From assembly GCA_900540205.1 (NCBI GenBank), contig UQER01000010.1, forward strand, positions 1 through 64,000: a stretch of DNA of 64,000 nt. The letters are read 5' to 3'. How positions within the stretch are numbered: the first letter of the stretch is position 1; every line of letters starts with the position of its first letter. Position numbers and translations under genes: made by a program. This DNA is from an uncultured Porphyromonadaceae bacterium (lineage in GTDB: Bacteria; Bacteroidota; Bacteroidia; Bacteroidales; Muribaculaceae). The notes below the pieces were generated by a model. That model saw only the letters and a list, made by a program, of their open reading frames with translations. It was not told the origin of the DNA and did no database searches. Shown here in pieces: positions 26,042 to 35,398 of this stretch.

Positions 26042-27699
26042 AGATTCAGAATTTATTGAAATTTATCATGACAGCAGCGCTCCTTGCGGGGAGCGCTGCT
26101 TCGCAGTGTTATGCGGCTGACGATGGGGCCGGCGAGTCGCCCAAACATGAGATGCGCGGCGCGTGGGTGGCTACGGTCTATGGCATTGACTGGCCGTCGC
26201 AGACAGGCACAACGGCAGCGGTGGCGCAGGCGCAGAAGCGGGAGCTGACGGAAATTCTTGATGTGCTCCGCTCGGCTGGAGTGAATGCCGTGATGTTTCA
26301 GGTGCGGTCCATGTCGGATGCCATGTACCGGTCGTCGTTCGAGCCGTGGAGCGCATATCTTACCGGCACGCGCGGTGTGGCTCCCGCTTCAGGTTGGGAC
26401 CCTCTTAAGTTTGCCGTCGACGAGGCTCACCGCCGCGGTATGGAACTGCATGCGTGGGTGAATCCGTTCCGTATTGCCAACGGGCAGGTGCCTGAACCGG
26501 CAAAGGCTGCCGCCGGTAATAATGTGTTTGACCCGCGGACCAAAGGGTGGACCATTTCATATGGGACACCTGAAAAAGTTTCTGCCACGGCGCAGCGTTC
26601 CAGAAAAGGGAAAAAACGCAGAAGGCAGGCTCCGAAAGTCAAGAAAAAATGGGTGAGTGTGCTTAACCCCGCATTGCCTGAAGTGCGGCAGCATATTGTG
26701 GATGTTTGCCGCGAGATTGTGGAGAAGTATGATGTGGACGGTCTGGTGTTCGACGATTATTTTTATCCTGACCGTCTTCCGTTGGGTGAAGGGTACGATT
26801 TTGATTTATGGAGCCAGGCGTGTGCCGCAGATGAGAACCTGTCGGGAATGACGCAGGCCGACTGGCGCCGGCATAATGTGAATCAGACCATCCGGGATGT
26901 GCACGATATGATTCAGACCACAAGGCCGTGGGTCCGTTTCGGCGTTTCTCCGGCCGGGGTGGGAGGCGGAAACGGCATATCTTCATCGCGTCACGGATTG
27001 CCGTCGGTTCCGGTGGGAAACGACTGGATGTACGACCGCATTTTCTGCGACCCTCTCCAGTGGCTTGCCGACGGCAGTGTGGACTATGTGTCTCCGCAGA
27101 TTTACTGGGCATCAGATCATGCCACCAATCCATATGCTCCGCTTGCACGGTGGTGGACAGATGCAGCCCTGCATTTCGGGCGTCACAGTTTCCCGAGTCA
27201 GAAGGTGCTTGCACTCCCGGAGGGCGATGCCGCATGGCGTGAACAGCAGTTGCAGGTCGAGACTAACCGCGCAAACTCAACCGGTACAGATGCCGGCGAG
27301 ATATTTTATTCCACAGCGCACATATCCGGCAAAAAAGCGTGCGGACTTGCCGCGCATCTGCGGCAGACGGTGTTTGCCTTCCCTGCGCTGATGCCCCCAA
27401 TGCCTTGGAAAGCGGCTTCCGATCCCGGATCGGTGAAGGGGCTTGTGCTTAAAGGAAACGAACTGTCTTGGTATCCGGTTCCGGATATGCGCTATGTGGT
27501 CTACGCCGTACCTGTGGATGTGTCGCCGATTGATGCCATTGCGCTGACCGGTGCCAATTTCATGTCCGCGTATATCCTCGGCATATGTTACGGGAATAAT
27601 TTCCTGTTGCCTGCCGACAAATTGCGCGGCTACTGGTATGCTGTGGCTCCTTACGACCGCTACGGCAATGAATGGGAAGCCTCTGTGCTGCAGAAATAA
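26038..27699 (+). CDS. Secreted GHL10-type (YddW-like) glycosidase
   Basis: The 553-residue product starts with a signal peptide (about 1-26) and then a GHL10 TIM barrel: HEMRGAWVATVYGIDWPS opening, LRSAGVNAVMFQVRS, GMELHAWVNPFR, DVDGLVFDDYFYPD with candidate catalytic acidic residues, WVRFGVSPAGV and VDYVSPQIYWA. A C-terminal Fn3-like stretch follows from about residue 455. Characterised relatives act on peptidoglycan glycan strands, for example denuded ones, so a cell-wall role is likely. A Lys/Arg-rich insert of about 25 residues (around 180-205) is unusual. The ATGA overlap couples it to the A2M-like gene. Confidence 0.9.
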   Translation: MKIQNLLKFIMTAALLAGSAASQCYAADDGAGESPKHEMRGAWVATVYGIDWPSQTGTTAAVAQAQKRELTEILDVLRSAGVNAVMFQVRSMSDAMYRSSFEPWSAYLTGTRGVAPASGWDPLKFAVDEAHRRGMELHAWVNPFRIANGQVPEPAKAAAGNNVFDPRTKGWTISYGTPEKVSATAQRSRKGKKRRRQAPKVKKKWVSVLNPALPEVRQHIVDVCREIVEKYDVDGLVFDDYFYPDRLPLGEGYDFDLWSQACAADENLSGMTQADWRRHNVNQTIRDVHDMIQTTRPWVRFGVSPAGVGGGNGISSSRHGLPSVPVGNDWMYDRIFCDPLQWLADGSVDYVSPQIYWASDHATNPYAPLARWWTDAALHFGRHSFPSQKVLALPEGDAAWREQQLQVETNRANSTGTDAGEIFYSTAHISGKKACGLAAHLRQTVFAFPALMPPMPWKAASDPGSVKGLVLKGNELSWYPVPDMRYVVYAVPVDVSPIDAIALTGANFMSAYILGICYGNNFLLPADKLRGYWYAVAPYDRYGNEWEASVLQK

Positions 27700-27724
27700 A
27701 AAGCGTAAAAATTGATGTTCAGAT

Positions 27725-28783
27725 ATGACGACTGACGATTCAAAATATATGCGCCGTGCATTGGCGCTTGCTGAGAATGGCCGGGGATTCGCATCTCCGA
27801 ATCCTATGGTCGGCGCAGTTATAGTGGCTCCTGAGGGGCGGATAATAGGCGAGGGGTGGCATAGGATGTGCGGCAGCGCGCACGCCGAGGTCAATGCCAT
27901 AGCCTCGGTGGCCGATGCTGACCGTGCTTTGTTGCGTGAAAGCACCATGTACGTCACCCTTGAGCCATGTTCGCATTACGGCAAAACGCCCCCATGTGCC
28001 AAGCTGCTTGTGGAAACGGGATTGCGAAAGGTGGTGATTGCTACTGTCGATCCTTTCCCTAAAGTGGCAGGTCGCGGCATCGCGATGCTACGTGACGCCA
28101 GCATCGATGTTGAAGTGGGGCTGATGGGGGAGGAGGCCCGGCAGCTCAACCGCAGGTTCTTCACCGCCCATGCATGCCGGCGTCCGTTTGTGGTGCTGAA
28201 ATGGGCCATGAGTGCCGACGGGTTCATGGACCGTCGCCGGGATTCTGTACATAAGGGTGCTTGCAGGTTCTCCACTCCGCTCACCACCATGTCCACCATG
28301 AAATTGCGGTCGGAGTGTGATGCCGTGCTGACCACTGCAGCCACAGTTATTGCCGACGATTGCCGGTTGACCGTCAGGGGATGGCACGGGCGTACTCCCA
28401 AGGCTGTGATTGTGGACCGGCATGGCACTGTGCCGTGGGATGCCAGGATTTTTGAGCGCGAAAATGCCGACGGCCAACGGCTTGAGCCGTTAATTGTCGG
28501 CCGTGGTGCCGATGTCTCGCTGAAAGATGTTTTGTCCGGACTGTATGAGGCTCACGGCATTACATCTGTCCTTGTCGAGGCAGGTCCGAGGATGCTCACA
28601 TCTTTTATTGATAGCGGCTTATGGGATATGGCGCGTGTGGAGCGCGCATCTTTTGCGCTTGGTTCTGACGGCTGCTGTCCGGCTCCCGCGCTGGATGGAA
28701 GGTTGTTGAGCCGTTGTGAAGCATGGGGAGAAAACACTCTGAGCTATTATGAGAATGACTCAAACGGGTGTGAAAAGTTTTGA
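27725..28783 (+). CDS. ribD: Bifunctional riboflavin enzyme RibD (deaminase/reductase)
   Basis: RibD deaminates and then reduces the pyrimidine intermediate in the second and third steps of riboflavin synthesis. The N-terminal deaminase (about residues 1-145) has the zinc site His53-Ala-Glu55 (HAEVNAIAS) and PCSHYGKTPPC. The C-terminal reductase (about 150-352) contains FVVLKWAMSADG, TTAATVIADD and LVEAGPRMLTSFI. The length is normal for the family. It starts 25 nt after the GHL10 gene and may be cotranscribed with it, though no functional link is evident. The C-terminal residues beyond SRCEAWGENTL are short and poorly conserved. Confidence 0.95.
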   Translation: MTTDDSKYMRRALALAENGRGFASPNPMVGAVIVAPEGRIIGEGWHRMCGSAHAEVNAIASVADADRALLRESTMYVTLEPCSHYGKTPPCAKLLVETGLRKVVIATVDPFPKVAGRGIAMLRDASIDVEVGLMGEEARQLNRRFFTAHACRRPFVVLKWAMSADGFMDRRRDSVHKGACRFSTPLTTMSTMKLRSECDAVLTTAATVIADDCRLTVRGWHGRTPKAVIVDRHGTVPWDARIFERENADGQRLEPLIVGRGADVSLKDVLSGLYEAHGITSVLVEAGPRMLTSFIDSGLWDMARVERASFALGSDGCCPAPALDGRLLSRCEAWGENTLSYYENDSNGCEKF

Positions 28784-28809
28784 AAAAATATTTAATTTAT
28801 CCCCTTGAA

Positions 28810-28840
28810 TTGGTTGATATATAGGGAAGTTTTAACTTTG
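28810..28840 (+). promoter_or_regulatory. Promoter upstream of the kelch-like lipoprotein gene
   Basis: TTG at 28810-28812 and the exact -7 element TAACTTTG at 28833-28840 are 20 nt apart. A second exact -7 match, TACCTTTG at 28910-28917, is closer to the gene but lacks a -33 element. Confidence 0.6.
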
Positions 28841-28994
28841 TGATTGATTTTTGGAAAGTGCAAAGGGGCTTTTTGCCATGAATATGGCTGAAAGTTGCTA
28901 AATTCTTGCTACCTTTGCAAGTTGAAAATAAGCGGATTCTGCATGCGCTTTTGAAACGTCACATTTGAATATAATTAAGGCAATCAAGGCCTAT

Positions 28995-30515
28995 ATGAAC
29001 AAAAAGTACAACATATTAGCAATCCCTTTGTGCGTGGCCGTGCTGTCAATGGCCTCGTGTAATAACAAGGAGGATAGCTCTCTGATTGTCCCGCCTGTGG
29101 ACTATAGCAGCACTGCGGTGACAACGTTTGCACTGCAGGCCGACAAGTCGATACTGAACAATCTGGATTCGGTGTTCTTCACCATCGACCTGAACGGTGC
29201 GAAGATCTACAATGCCGACTCACTCCCGTACGGAACCAAAATCGATCAGCTGAAAGTCTCGCTGTCGGCTGATGCATCGGCAGTGACGGTCTATTCACCC
29301 AAAGAAGGTTCCACAGATGTGGAGGAGATTGACCTGCTCGCCAACTCCGGCGCCCAGATTAATTTCAGTATGGGGGCGGTCCGTGTCAAGGTCGTGTCGT
29401 ACGATGGTGTCAACTCACGCGATTACTATATCAATGTGAACGTGCACACAGTGGTGCCCGATTCGCTGTATTGGAGCGAGCTTGCGTGCAAAGAGCTGCC
29501 GTCGGCTTTCGCCGCGCCTGTTGCACAGAAATCCGTTGAGTTTGACGAAAAGGCATACTGCCTTACCTCCGACGGAAGCAGCTACTCGATGGCCGTAAGT
29601 GATAACCCCTTTGATTACGTCTGGACCTCCGGGGCAGCCTCGTTCCCGCAGCCTGTGGATGTCCGTTCACTGACCGCCACCGACGATGCATTGTATGTCC
29701 TTGCCACCGACGGTTCGCTGCTCCGCAGCACCGACGGCACAACATGGTCGGCCACCGGCGAGGTATGGCACAGCATTGCGGCACCCTACAACAATACCCT
29801 CATCGGAATCAAGGCTGATAACGGTACCTACGATTTTGCCACTTATCCTGCCGCCGCTTCGCTCGGTGCGGTTCCCTCGGATTTCCCCGTGACAGGAGCG
29901 TCCGCGGCCATTGAGTTCAGCAGTAAATGGGCGACGGCCGACCAGATTGTGATGTTCGGCGGCCGCTCTGCTTCGGGTGAGCCTCTCGGCACATCCTGGG
30001 CGTTCGACGGAACACAGTGGGCCAAACTCTCCGAGACGCTTCCCGCTCTTGACGGTGTGGCCGTGACCGAATGCACAATCTGCGAGATTGACACCATGTC
30101 GTGGCGTCCCGTTGAAAATACAGTTCTACTTGCTTTCGGCGGAAGAAAGGCCGACAACAGTCTGAACCGTGATGTGTATCTGTCGCGCGACCTCGGCATG
30201 CACTGGAAAAAAGGTGATGAGTTCCTGCAGCTGCCTAAATATATGCTATCATTCTATGATGTGGACATCCTGCAGTTCGAACATCTCCTGACGCCAAAGG
30301 CGCGTACGCTCGGGGGTGGATGGACCGTCATGCCCACCAACGTGCCGTTCTATCTCGCACCCTGGGAGCCGGTGCGCTCCCGTATTACAATGCTCCCGAC
30401 CTCGTGGCATTGTCCGTTCCTGTATATGTTCGGCGGAAACGGCGAGGACGGCAGTCTGCACGATGTGGTGTGGCGTGGAGTGGTTAACCATTTCACTTTC
30501 CGACCTCTTGAGTGA
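28995..30515 (+). CDS. Surface-type lipoprotein, kelch-like (DUF6242-like)
   Basis: The 506-residue product starting at ATG 28995 has a lipoprotein signal with the lipobox MASC (Cys about residue 22) and an acidic KEDSS linker. An upstream in-frame TTG at 28965 adds ten residues that spoil the signal, so it is rejected. An N-terminal beta domain (about 35-165) with a cadherin-like DSVFFTIDLNGAKIYNADSLP pattern split around residues 60-80 is followed by repeats such as MFGGRSASGEPLGTSWAFDG and LAFGGRKADNSLNRDVYLSRD, typical of kelch propellers. I place it with the Bacteroidales DUF6242 lipoproteins. The role is unknown. It leads into the UppS/BamA cluster. Confidence 0.78.
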   Translation: MNKKYNILAIPLCVAVLSMASCNNKEDSSLIVPPVDYSSTAVTTFALQADKSILNNLDSVFFTIDLNGAKIYNADSLPYGTKIDQLKVSLSADASAVTVYSPKEGSTDVEEIDLLANSGAQINFSMGAVRVKVVSYDGVNSRDYYINVNVHTVVPDSLYWSELACKELPSAFAAPVAQKSVEFDEKAYCLTSDGSSYSMAVSDNPFDYVWTSGAASFPQPVDVRSLTATDDALYVLATDGSLLRSTDGTTWSATGEVWHSIAAPYNNTLIGIKADNGTYDFATYPAAASLGAVPSDFPVTGASAAIEFSSKWATADQIVMFGGRSASGEPLGTSWAFDGTQWAKLSETLPALDGVAVTECTICEIDTMSWRPVENTVLLAFGGRKADNSLNRDVYLSRDLGMHWKKGDEFLQLPKYMLSFYDVDILQFEHLLTPKARTLGGGWTVMPTNVPFYLAPWEPVRSRITMLPTSWHCPFLYMFGGNGEDGSLHDVVWRGVVNHFTFRPLE

Positions 30516-30530
30516 TTTAAAATTGATGAT

Positions 30531-31211
30531 TTGAAACGCGTTCTGTCCATACTGATTGTTCTGCTTGTGGCCGTGTCATCCTTCAGGGGCGTGGCTCAGG
30601 AGGAAAGCTACCGCTTCGATGCAGGTGGCCAGCTTGGTATGGCCGGATATCTGGGGGATGCCTCCTCAAGCATTTTCTCGAAACCGGGCGTGTCGTTCGG
30701 CGCATCCTTCCGTTATCTGCCCGATGTGCGTTGGACGGTGAGAGGCGTGCTTAATGTGATGAATCTCAGTGGCGATACTGCAGGAATGGACGATGTGTTT
30801 CCCGGCGGTGCCAACTATTCCTTCAAATCCACCGTCTACGACCTCGGCGGCCGCGTAGAGTTCAACTTTTTCCCGTACGGGATAGGGGAGACCTATAAAA
30901 AACTGCGCAGGTGGACGCCATATCTCACTCTCGGTCTGGGTGCCACCCTGGCCTCATGCGAGGGGGAGAACAATTTCGGGTTTAACATCCCCATGGGGTT
31001 CGGGCTGAAATATAAGCTACGTGAACGCCTCAACCTCGGCCTGGAATTCACTATGACGAAGGTGTTTTCCGACCATGTGGACGGTGCGCTTGCCGACCTC
31101 CAGACTATAAAGAGCTCTTTCCTGAAAAATACCGACTGGTATTCCAACATATCCATCTCTCTTACCTACGAATTCGGCAAGCGGTGCGCCACTTGCCATT
31201 ATGTCGATTAA
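30531..31211 (+). CDS. Outer membrane beta-barrel protein (DUF6089-like)
   Basis: The 226-residue product has a signal peptide (MKRVLSILIVLLVAVS..., cleavage near residue 23) when translation starts at the TTG at 30531. No in-frame ATG would keep the signal, so a TTG start is strongly indicated. The rest is a small porin-like barrel with alternating hydrophobic strands (LGMAGYLGDASS, RVEFNFFPYGIG, TPYLTLGLGATLAS, NISISLTYEFG). In Bacteroidales a protein of this kind commonly precedes uppS and bamA. It ends in CATCHYVD and overlaps the uppS start by 11 nt, implying translational coupling. Confidence 0.8.
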   Translation: MKRVLSILIVLLVAVSSFRGVAQEESYRFDAGGQLGMAGYLGDASSSIFSKPGVSFGASFRYLPDVRWTVRGVLNVMNLSGDTAGMDDVFPGGANYSFKSTVYDLGGRVEFNFFPYGIGETYKKLRRWTPYLTLGLGATLASCEGENNFGFNIPMGFGLKYKLRERLNLGLEFTMTKVFSDHVDGALADLQTIKSSFLKNTDWYSNISISLTYEFGKRCATCHYVD

Positions 31212-31983
31212 TCAGCCAAAAACAACAGCAATGTCAGTGAGTAAAGCCGATATAGACCTTAAAAGGGTGCCGCTTCATGTGGCGATCATTATGGACGGCA
31301 ACGGCCGGTGGGCTCAGGCCCGCGGGCTCGACCGTTCGTCGGGTCATGTGGAGGGTGTCAACACTGTGCGGCGCATCACCGAGATAGCCTCCGAAATTGG
31401 TGTTAAGTATCTGACATTGTATGCGTTCTCCACTGAAAACTGGAATCGTCCGGCTCAGGAGGTAGACTCGCTCATGCATCTTATCGGTTATGCCATAGAA
31501 CGTGAGACACCGGATCTGATTGCCAATAACGTGCGGCTTGCATTGATGGGTGATATAGCGCGTCTTCCCGAGGATGCACGCCAGCGTCTTGCAGGATGTG
31601 TGGAACGCACCTCGCACTGTACCGGACTTGTGCTGAATCTGGCTCTGAGCTATTCCTCCCGATGGGAAATCAGTGATGCCGTTGCGCGCATTGCCACGGA
31701 TGTGGCAGCGGGTAAACTGGCCGCTGCGGACATTGATGAGGCCGTTGTGTCGCGCTACCTCTGTTCGGCAGCCATGCCCGATCCGGACTTGCTTATCCGC
31801 ACCGGGGGCGACATGCGCGTGAGCAACTTCCTGCTGTGGCAGATAGCCTATGCGGAGTTGTATTTCTCGCCGGTGTATTGGCCGGATTTTTCAAAAGAAG
31901 ACTTTTTAGAGGCCATTGCACGTTTCCAGAACCGTGAACGTCGCTTCGGACTCACAAGCGAACAGGTGAGGGGTGCCGACTGA
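31201..31983 (+). CDS. uppS: Undecaprenyl diphosphate synthase
   Basis: This cis-prenyltransferase makes the C55 lipid carrier for peptidoglycan and surface polysaccharides. The 260-residue product has all conserved regions: HVAIIMDGNGRWAQARG with the catalytic Asp32, LTLYAFSTENWNRP near residue 75, and the C-terminal PDLLIRTGGDMRVSNFLLWQ with YAELYF. The first ATG at 31201 gives a short extension, and the ATG at 31231 (MSVSKADIDL) is an alternative start that would remove the 11-nt overlap with the barrel gene. Linkage of uppS with bamA is common in Bacteroidota. Confidence 0.97.
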   Translation: MSINQPKTTAMSVSKADIDLKRVPLHVAIIMDGNGRWAQARGLDRSSGHVEGVNTVRRITEIASEIGVKYLTLYAFSTENWNRPAQEVDSLMHLIGYAIERETPDLIANNVRLALMGDIARLPEDARQRLAGCVERTSHCTGLVLNLALSYSSRWEISDAVARIATDVAAGKLAAADIDEAVVSRYLCSAAMPDPDLLIRTGGDMRVSNFLLWQIAYAELYFSPVYWPDFSKEDFLEAIARFQNRERRFGLTSEQVRGAD

Positions 31984-32066
31984 TTGCAGGAGGCATTTCG
32001 ACAGACCTTCCCCCATGGGGCATATATCAACCAAAAAAGAAACAACCAACGCACTATCATCACGTT

Positions 32067-34694
32067 ATGCGATATAAGCTGATACTTACGCTGCTCTCCC
32101 TATTGTTCTTCTCCGGTTTTGCCGATGCGCAGGAGCGTGTCGACACAATCTATAATCCTCCGATTGTCTATTCGGCGTTGCCCTCTACCTATGAGATTGC
32201 CGACATCCGGGTGGCCGGTGCCGATAATTATGAGGATTATATCGTGATAGGATATTCGGGATTAAAGAAAGGCGACCGTATCGAGATTCCCGGTAACGAT
32301 GTCACCACGGCCGTGAAGCGCCTTATGCGTCAGGGTCTCTTTGCCCAGGCTCAGATAATCGTGGAGAAGATGGCCGGCAACAAAGTGTGGCTGCTTATCA
32401 ATCTCCGCACTCAGCCCCGCATCTCGGAGGTGAAATACAACGGCATGAAAAAGGGTGAGCGTGAGGACCTGCAGAAGCGTCTGAACCTCATGAAGGGCAA
32501 TCAGATCACGCAGAACATTGTGAACCGCGCCACAGCCATTGTCAAGAAGTATTTCGAGGAAAAAGGTTTCGGCAACGCCGATGTCAAGATAAATCTTCAG
32601 GAGGACCTCTCCAAGAAGAACGAGATGATTGTGAACATCGATGTTGACAAGCATCAGAAGGTGAAGGTTCACAAAATCTATATCACCGGTAACGAGGTGC
32701 TTTCCGACGGCAAACTCAAGCGCGTCATAAAGAAAACCAACGAAGGCGGTAACCTCTGGAAGCTGTTCAGCCAGAAAAAGTTTGTGGAGAGCGACTACCA
32801 TGACGACCTCAACCGCATCATTCAGAAATATAACGAGCTTGGTTACCGCGATGCGAAAATCCTGAGCGACAGCGTTGTGCCTTACGACGAAAAGAAGGTT
32901 GACGTATATATCAACCTCGAAGAAGGTAAGAAATATTACATCAGTGATATCTCCTGGGTGGGTAATACCATCTACAACACCGACCAGCTCAACTATTTCC
33001 TCGGAATGAAGCCGGGCGATGTCTATAACCAGAAGGAACTTAACAAACGTCTGAATGAGGACGACGATGCCGTGTCAAACGCCTATATGGACAAGGGCTA
33101 TCTGTTCTATCAACTCGTTCCCATTGAGAAAAACATCCACGGTGACTCCATCGACCTCGAACTGCGCATGTTCGAAGGCCCTCAGGCCCGTATCAACAAG
33201 GTGGTCATCAATGGTAACGACCGCCTCTATGAAAAAGTGGTGCGCCGCGAACTTTACACCAAGCCCGGTGAGCTGTTCAGCAAGTCGGACCTCATCCGTT
33301 CCGTGCGTGAAATTGCGCAGACCGGTCATTTCGATCCCGAATCGATGGATCCTCGCGTGGAACCCAACGAAGAGAACGGTACGGTTGATATTGTTTATAA
33401 CCTCACTTCAAAGGCGAACGACCAGATTGAGTTCTCGCTCGGCTGGGGCCAGACCGGTATTATCGGTAAGGTGGCGTTGAAGTTCACCAACTTCTCCATG
33501 AAGAATCTGTTTAACCCAAGCTCATTCAAGGGATTCATACCTCAGGGTGAGGGTCAGACATTCACCATCAGCGCCCAGACCAATGCGCGCTATTATCAGA
33601 TGTATTCGGTGTCGTTCCTTGATCCGTGGTTCGGCGGCAAGCGCCCCAACTCGCTGCAGGTGTCGGCCTACTACAGCCGTCAGACCGGTGTGAACTCGTC
33701 GTACTACAACTCCAACTGGTCCAATCCCTACCTCTACGGCGGTTACGGTTATGGCTACGGATACGGCTCGAACTATTACAACGATTATTATTCCAACTCC
33801 ATACAGAACGCCTACGACCCCAACAAGGTGCTCCAGATGGCCGGTGTAACCGTCGGCTTCGGAAAGCGTCTGAACTGGCCTGACGACTATTTCACACTCA
33901 CAACAGAGCTTTCATACAACTTCTATTACCTGAAGAACTGGGAGTATCTGTACTACATGAACAACGGTACGTCGAACGCACTTGTGCTCGGACTCACGCT
34001 TGCACGTAACTCCATCGACAACCCGCTCTACACCCGTCGCGGCTCCACCATCTCGCTTAACTTCTCTTTCACTCCGCCGGCCTCGCTCTTTGGCGGTAAA
34101 AAGGACTGGGAGAAACTGTATAACGAGAACACCACAGCATCCAAGAAAGAACTTTATCGCTGGATTGAATACTGGAAGCTCCGTTTCAAGTCGCGTACAT
34201 ACACTCCGCTCACCAATCCTGACGGAAAATGGACACTCGTGCTCATGACCCGTGCCGATATCGGTCTGCTCGGAAGCTACAACAAATGGCTAAAATCGCC
34301 GTTCGAGACATTCTATGTAGGTGGCGACGGTATGAGCGGATCCTACACCTATGCAACCGAGACCATCGCATTGCGCGGTTATGAAAACGGTTCGCTCACT
34401 CCGTGGGGACGCGAGGGTTATGCGTACACCCGTTTCGGCCTTGAACTTCACTTCCCCTTCATGCTGCAGCCCACGACCACCATTTATGGTCTGGCCTTCG
34501 TGGAGGGCGGTAACGCATGGACAGCCGTCAAGGACTTCTCGCCGTTCGACCTCAAACGCAGTGCCGGTGCCGGTGTCCGCATCTTCCTCCCCATGGTGGG
34601 TATGATGGGTATCGACTGGGCCTACGGTTTCGACAAGGTGTTCGGACAGAAAGGCGGCTCGCACTTCCACTTCATCCTCGGCCAGGAGTTCTAA
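32067..34694 (+). CDS. bamA: Outer membrane assembly factor BamA
   Basis: BamA inserts beta-barrel proteins into the outer membrane. The 875-residue product has a signal peptide (about 1-22), five POTRA domains (about 45-465) and a C-terminal Omp85 barrel. The conserved lid/loop-6 motif is seen as LRGYENGSLTPWG with Arg770. The barrel closes with HFHFILGQEF. A Tyr/Gly/Ser/Asn-rich insertion lies at about residues 541-583, likely an extracellular loop. It follows uppS by 83 nt and is followed by two skp-like chaperone genes, the usual Bacteroidales cluster. Confidence 0.97.
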   Translation: MRYKLILTLLSLLFFSGFADAQERVDTIYNPPIVYSALPSTYEIADIRVAGADNYEDYIVIGYSGLKKGDRIEIPGNDVTTAVKRLMRQGLFAQAQIIVEKMAGNKVWLLINLRTQPRISEVKYNGMKKGEREDLQKRLNLMKGNQITQNIVNRATAIVKKYFEEKGFGNADVKINLQEDLSKKNEMIVNIDVDKHQKVKVHKIYITGNEVLSDGKLKRVIKKTNEGGNLWKLFSQKKFVESDYHDDLNRIIQKYNELGYRDAKILSDSVVPYDEKKVDVYINLEEGKKYYISDISWVGNTIYNTDQLNYFLGMKPGDVYNQKELNKRLNEDDDAVSNAYMDKGYLFYQLVPIEKNIHGDSIDLELRMFEGPQARINKVVINGNDRLYEKVVRRELYTKPGELFSKSDLIRSVREIAQTGHFDPESMDPRVEPNEENGTVDIVYNLTSKANDQIEFSLGWGQTGIIGKVALKFTNFSMKNLFNPSSFKGFIPQGEGQTFTISAQTNARYYQMYSVSFLDPWFGGKRPNSLQVSAYYSRQTGVNSSYYNSNWSNPYLYGGYGYGYGYGSNYYNDYYSNSIQNAYDPNKVLQMAGVTVGFGKRLNWPDDYFTLTTELSYNFYYLKNWEYLYYMNNGTSNALVLGLTLARNSIDNPLYTRRGSTISLNFSFTPPASLFGGKKDWEKLYNENTTASKKELYRWIEYWKLRFKSRTYTPLTNPDGKWTLVLMTRADIGLLGSYNKWLKSPFETFYVGGDGMSGSYTYATETIALRGYENGSLTPWGREGYAYTRFGLELHFPFMLQPTTTIYGLAFVEGGNAWTAVKDFSPFDLKRSAGAGVRIFLPMVGMMGIDWAYGFDKVFGQKGGSHFHFILGQEF

Positions 34695-34798
34695 GCCGTT
34701 GCGATGTCGGGGCTTAAAGCCGGATTTGTTAAACCTTTTCGGCTCTCAGACGTCTATATTGGTATAGAATCTGATTTAAACAACTTAAATTTTAACCG

Positions 34799-35314
34799 AT
34801 GAAAAAAATATTCTTCACACTGATACTGCTCGCCGGCATCGCTTTTGCCGGAAGCGCCCAAAAATTCGCGTTGATCGATATGGAGTACATCCTCAAGAAT
34901 GTGCCTTCCTATGAGATGGCCAACGAACAGCTCAACCAGCTGTCGCAGCGTTGGCAGCGAGAGGTGGAGGCTGCTTCGAAAGAGGCCGACGCCATGTATA
35001 AGCAGTACCTTTCCGACAAGGTGTTCCTCACCGAAGAGCAGGTGAAAAAGCGTGAGGAGGAGATTGTGGCAAAGGAACAGTCGGCCACCGAGCTCCGCTA
35101 CAAATATTTCGGTCCGGAAGGTGAACTGTATAAAAAACGCCAGACACTTATGAAGCCTATTCAGGACGATATTTATAATGCTGTAAAGAAACTTTCGGAA
35201 GAGCGCGGCTATCAGGCGATTTTCGACCGTGCATCCTCTGCCAACATAATCTACGCCTCGCCTCGTATCGATGTCAGCAACGAAGTGCTGGCGAAACTCG
35301 GCTATGCCAACTGA
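34799..35314 (+). CDS. OmpH/Skp-family periplasmic chaperone
   Basis: The 171-residue product has a signal peptide (about 1-20, ending GSAQ), then the Skp fold: the strand KFALIDMEYILKNVPSYEMA, long charged coiled-coil helices forming a tentacle (about 45-120, very rich in Glu, Lys and Gln) and a closing segment around YQAIFDRASSANIIYASPRIDVS. Skp proteins hold unfolded outer-membrane proteins for BamA. It is the first of two tandem paralogues directly after bamA, 104 nt downstream. Confidence 0.92.
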   Translation: MKKIFFTLILLAGIAFAGSAQKFALIDMEYILKNVPSYEMANEQLNQLSQRWQREVEAASKEADAMYKQYLSDKVFLTEEQVKKREEEIVAKEQSATELRYKYFGPEGELYKKRQTLMKPIQDDIYNAVKKLSEERGYQAIFDRASSANIIYASPRIDVSNEVLAKLGYAN

Positions 35315-35398
35315 TGCCTGAAAATGCTCTTGTCGCGGCCTGTACGAGTCCAGTTAAAGCAACTAATTAAAAATCAAAAATAACTCAACGAATCAAAC

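Noticed and set aside
32005..32022. CCCCATGGGG palindrome after uppS as a terminator
   Set aside because: The stem has no loop and no T tract, and bamA follows closely on the same strand.
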